From the NCBI GenBank assembly GCA_021736745.1, contig JAIPFG010000195.1, positions 1 through 6,163 on the forward strand: 6,163 nucleotides of DNA, in the 5' to 3' direction. Positions 5,890 to 6,163 of this stretch are shown in pieces. The notes beneath the pieces are model-generated. The model did not search any database. It worked only from the letters and a program-made list of their open reading frames with translations, and was not told the DNA's origin. The position numbers and the translations under genes were made by a program. The DNA comes from Pseudomonadales bacterium (GTDB taxonomy: Bacteria; Pseudomonadota; Gammaproteobacteria; Pseudomonadales; IMCC2047). Positions within the stretch are counted from its first letter, which is position 1; each line of letters begins with the position of its first letter.

Positions 5890-5918
5890 TAGCCTTAATA
5901 TGGCTTTAAGCTGAATAT

Positions 5919-5943
5919 TAATAATATATTTGACATATTATTA
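5919..5943. repeat. 25-bp perfect dyad centred on the rightward -35
   Basis: TAATAATAT (5919-5927) and ATATTATTA (5935-5943) are perfect inverted repeats of 9 bp around a 7-base centre. The -35 hexamer TTGACA (5930-5935) lies across the centre and the first base of the right arm. It could be an additional protein-binding site. All arm bases are A or T in an AT-rich region, which raises the chance of coincidence. Confidence 0.4.
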
Positions 5944-5959
5944 TTTAACGCGTTATATT
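5930..5959 (+). promoter_or_regulatory. Putative promoter of the aldehyde dehydrogenase gene
   Basis: A perfect TTGACA (5930-5935) is followed after 18 bases by TATATT (5954-5959), or after 17 bases by TTATAT (5953-5958). The start point would be near 5965, giving a leader of about 20 bases. The -10 overlaps the palindrome TAACGCGTTA. A second TTGACA at 5878-5883 has no partner -10 on the plus strand. Confidence 0.65.
5945..5955. promoter_or_regulatory. Candidate MarR/HpaR operator B
   Basis: TTAACGCGTTA contains the perfect 10-bp palindrome TAACGCGTTA (5946-5955). It overlaps the -10 of the rightward promoter, so a bound protein would block RNA polymerase. It matches operator A at 10 of 11 positions, 95 bp away, which is about nine helical turns. 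Confidence 0.55.
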
Positions 5960-5984
5960 AAATATTGAATTTAAGGAGGTTGAC

Positions 5985-6163
5985 GTGTCTGAATTAAGTG
6001 CCAATATTGCGCAAGCACAGCGGTTTCTGAAACGGTTTTCAGAAAATACTATTTCTCACTTTATTCCCGGTCGGTGGACTGATCCCGTAGGTTCCGAAAC
6101 TTTCGATAATCTGGCCCCAGCTGATAATGCGTCGATGGGCAAAGTGGTAGCGGTTACTCAAGA
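5985..6163 (+). CDS. Aldehyde dehydrogenase, N-terminus (partial; probably a semialdehyde dehydrogenase of meta-cleavage)
   Basis: The frame opens with GTG at 5985 and stays open to the window end (59 codons visible). AGGAGG (5974-5979), 5 bases upstream, is an excellent ribosome site. The product begins MSELSANIAQAQRFLKRFSE. Then come HFIPGRWTDP (25-34) and ETFDNLAPADN (38-48), followed by MGKVVAVTQ, matching the N-terminal strand of NAD(P)-dependent aldehyde dehydrogenases (I-x-G-x-W ... F-x-x-x-N-P-A). The extra 20-odd residues before this strand resemble 5-carboxymethyl-2-hydroxymuconate-semialdehyde dehydrogenases (HpaE type) of some proteobacteria. This fits the divergent FAH-family and HpaR-like genes. 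The catalytic cysteine and glutamate lie beyond the window, so substrate and intactness cannot be judged. Confidence 0.82.
   Translation, partial: MSELSANIAQAQRFLKRFSENTISHFIPGRWTDPVGSETFDNLAPADNASMGKVVAVTQ

Noticed and set aside
5878..5900. Second TTGACA as a rightward promoter
   Set aside because: No -10-like hexamer occurs at 15-19 bases; the nearest AT-rich hexamer is 11-12 bases away.
5884..5916. Nested dyad ATTCA...AGCC...GGCT...TGAAT between the divergent promoters as an activator site
   Set aside because: The arms are short and unequally spaced, in AT-rich sequence; it is not distinguishable from chance without comparison to relatives.

Overview
The window reads as a chromosome segment of a gammaproteobacterium. 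The left two thirds carry the conserved order ftsH-folP-glmM-tpiA-secG-tRNA-Leu(GAG)-initiator tRNA, which is known from Escherichia coli (in pieces) and from pseudomonads and related marine lineages. Both tRNA genes encode their CCA ends. Base composition looks moderate (near half G+C by eye) in the genes and very AT-rich in the right-hand intergenic region. A marine, Cellvibrionales-like host is a guess from gene order and protein flavour; the genus cannot be fixed from this window.

Bases 1-3763 hold same-strand housekeeping genes: the C-terminus of the membrane protease FtsH, dihydropteroate synthase (folate), phosphoglucosamine mutase (peptidoglycan/LPS precursor), triosephosphate isomerase (glycolysis) and SecG (protein export). 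folP and glmM are tightly packed behind ftsH. tpiA follows a 135-base gap with a promoter-like sequence, and secG follows tpiA by 3 bases. tRNA-Leu starts 7 bases after the secG stop, as secG-leuU does in E. coli. A 278-base gap follows with a good sigma70-type promoter, several palindromes and a 10-bp hairpin, and it leads into the initiator tRNA gene. That gene ends in a strong intrinsic terminator.

In many gammaproteobacteria this initiator tRNA is followed by rimP-nusA-infB. Here it is not. After the terminator and about 230 bases without a convincing gene come two genes on the opposite strand: a MarR-family regulator of the HpaR type, and a fumarylacetoacetate-hydrolase-family enzyme whose stop lies 2 bases from the regulator's start. 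Divergent from them begins an aldehyde dehydrogenase that runs off the window. Together they look like the left end of an aromatic meta-cleavage (homoprotocatechuate-like) catabolic cluster.

The 159-base divergent region between the enzyme (GTG start at 5825) and the dehydrogenase (GTG start at 5985) has a good promoter in each direction. Each promoter overlaps a copy of the same TTAACGC(A/G)TTA element, the two copies being 95 bp apart. A separate 25-bp perfect dyad is centred on the rightward -35. The simplest model is that the HpaR-like protein represses both promoters, including its own, until an aromatic pathway compound releases it. I see no CRISPR array, insertion sequence or clearly new enzymatic system; the right-hand regulatory region and the break in gene order are the parts most worth a second look.
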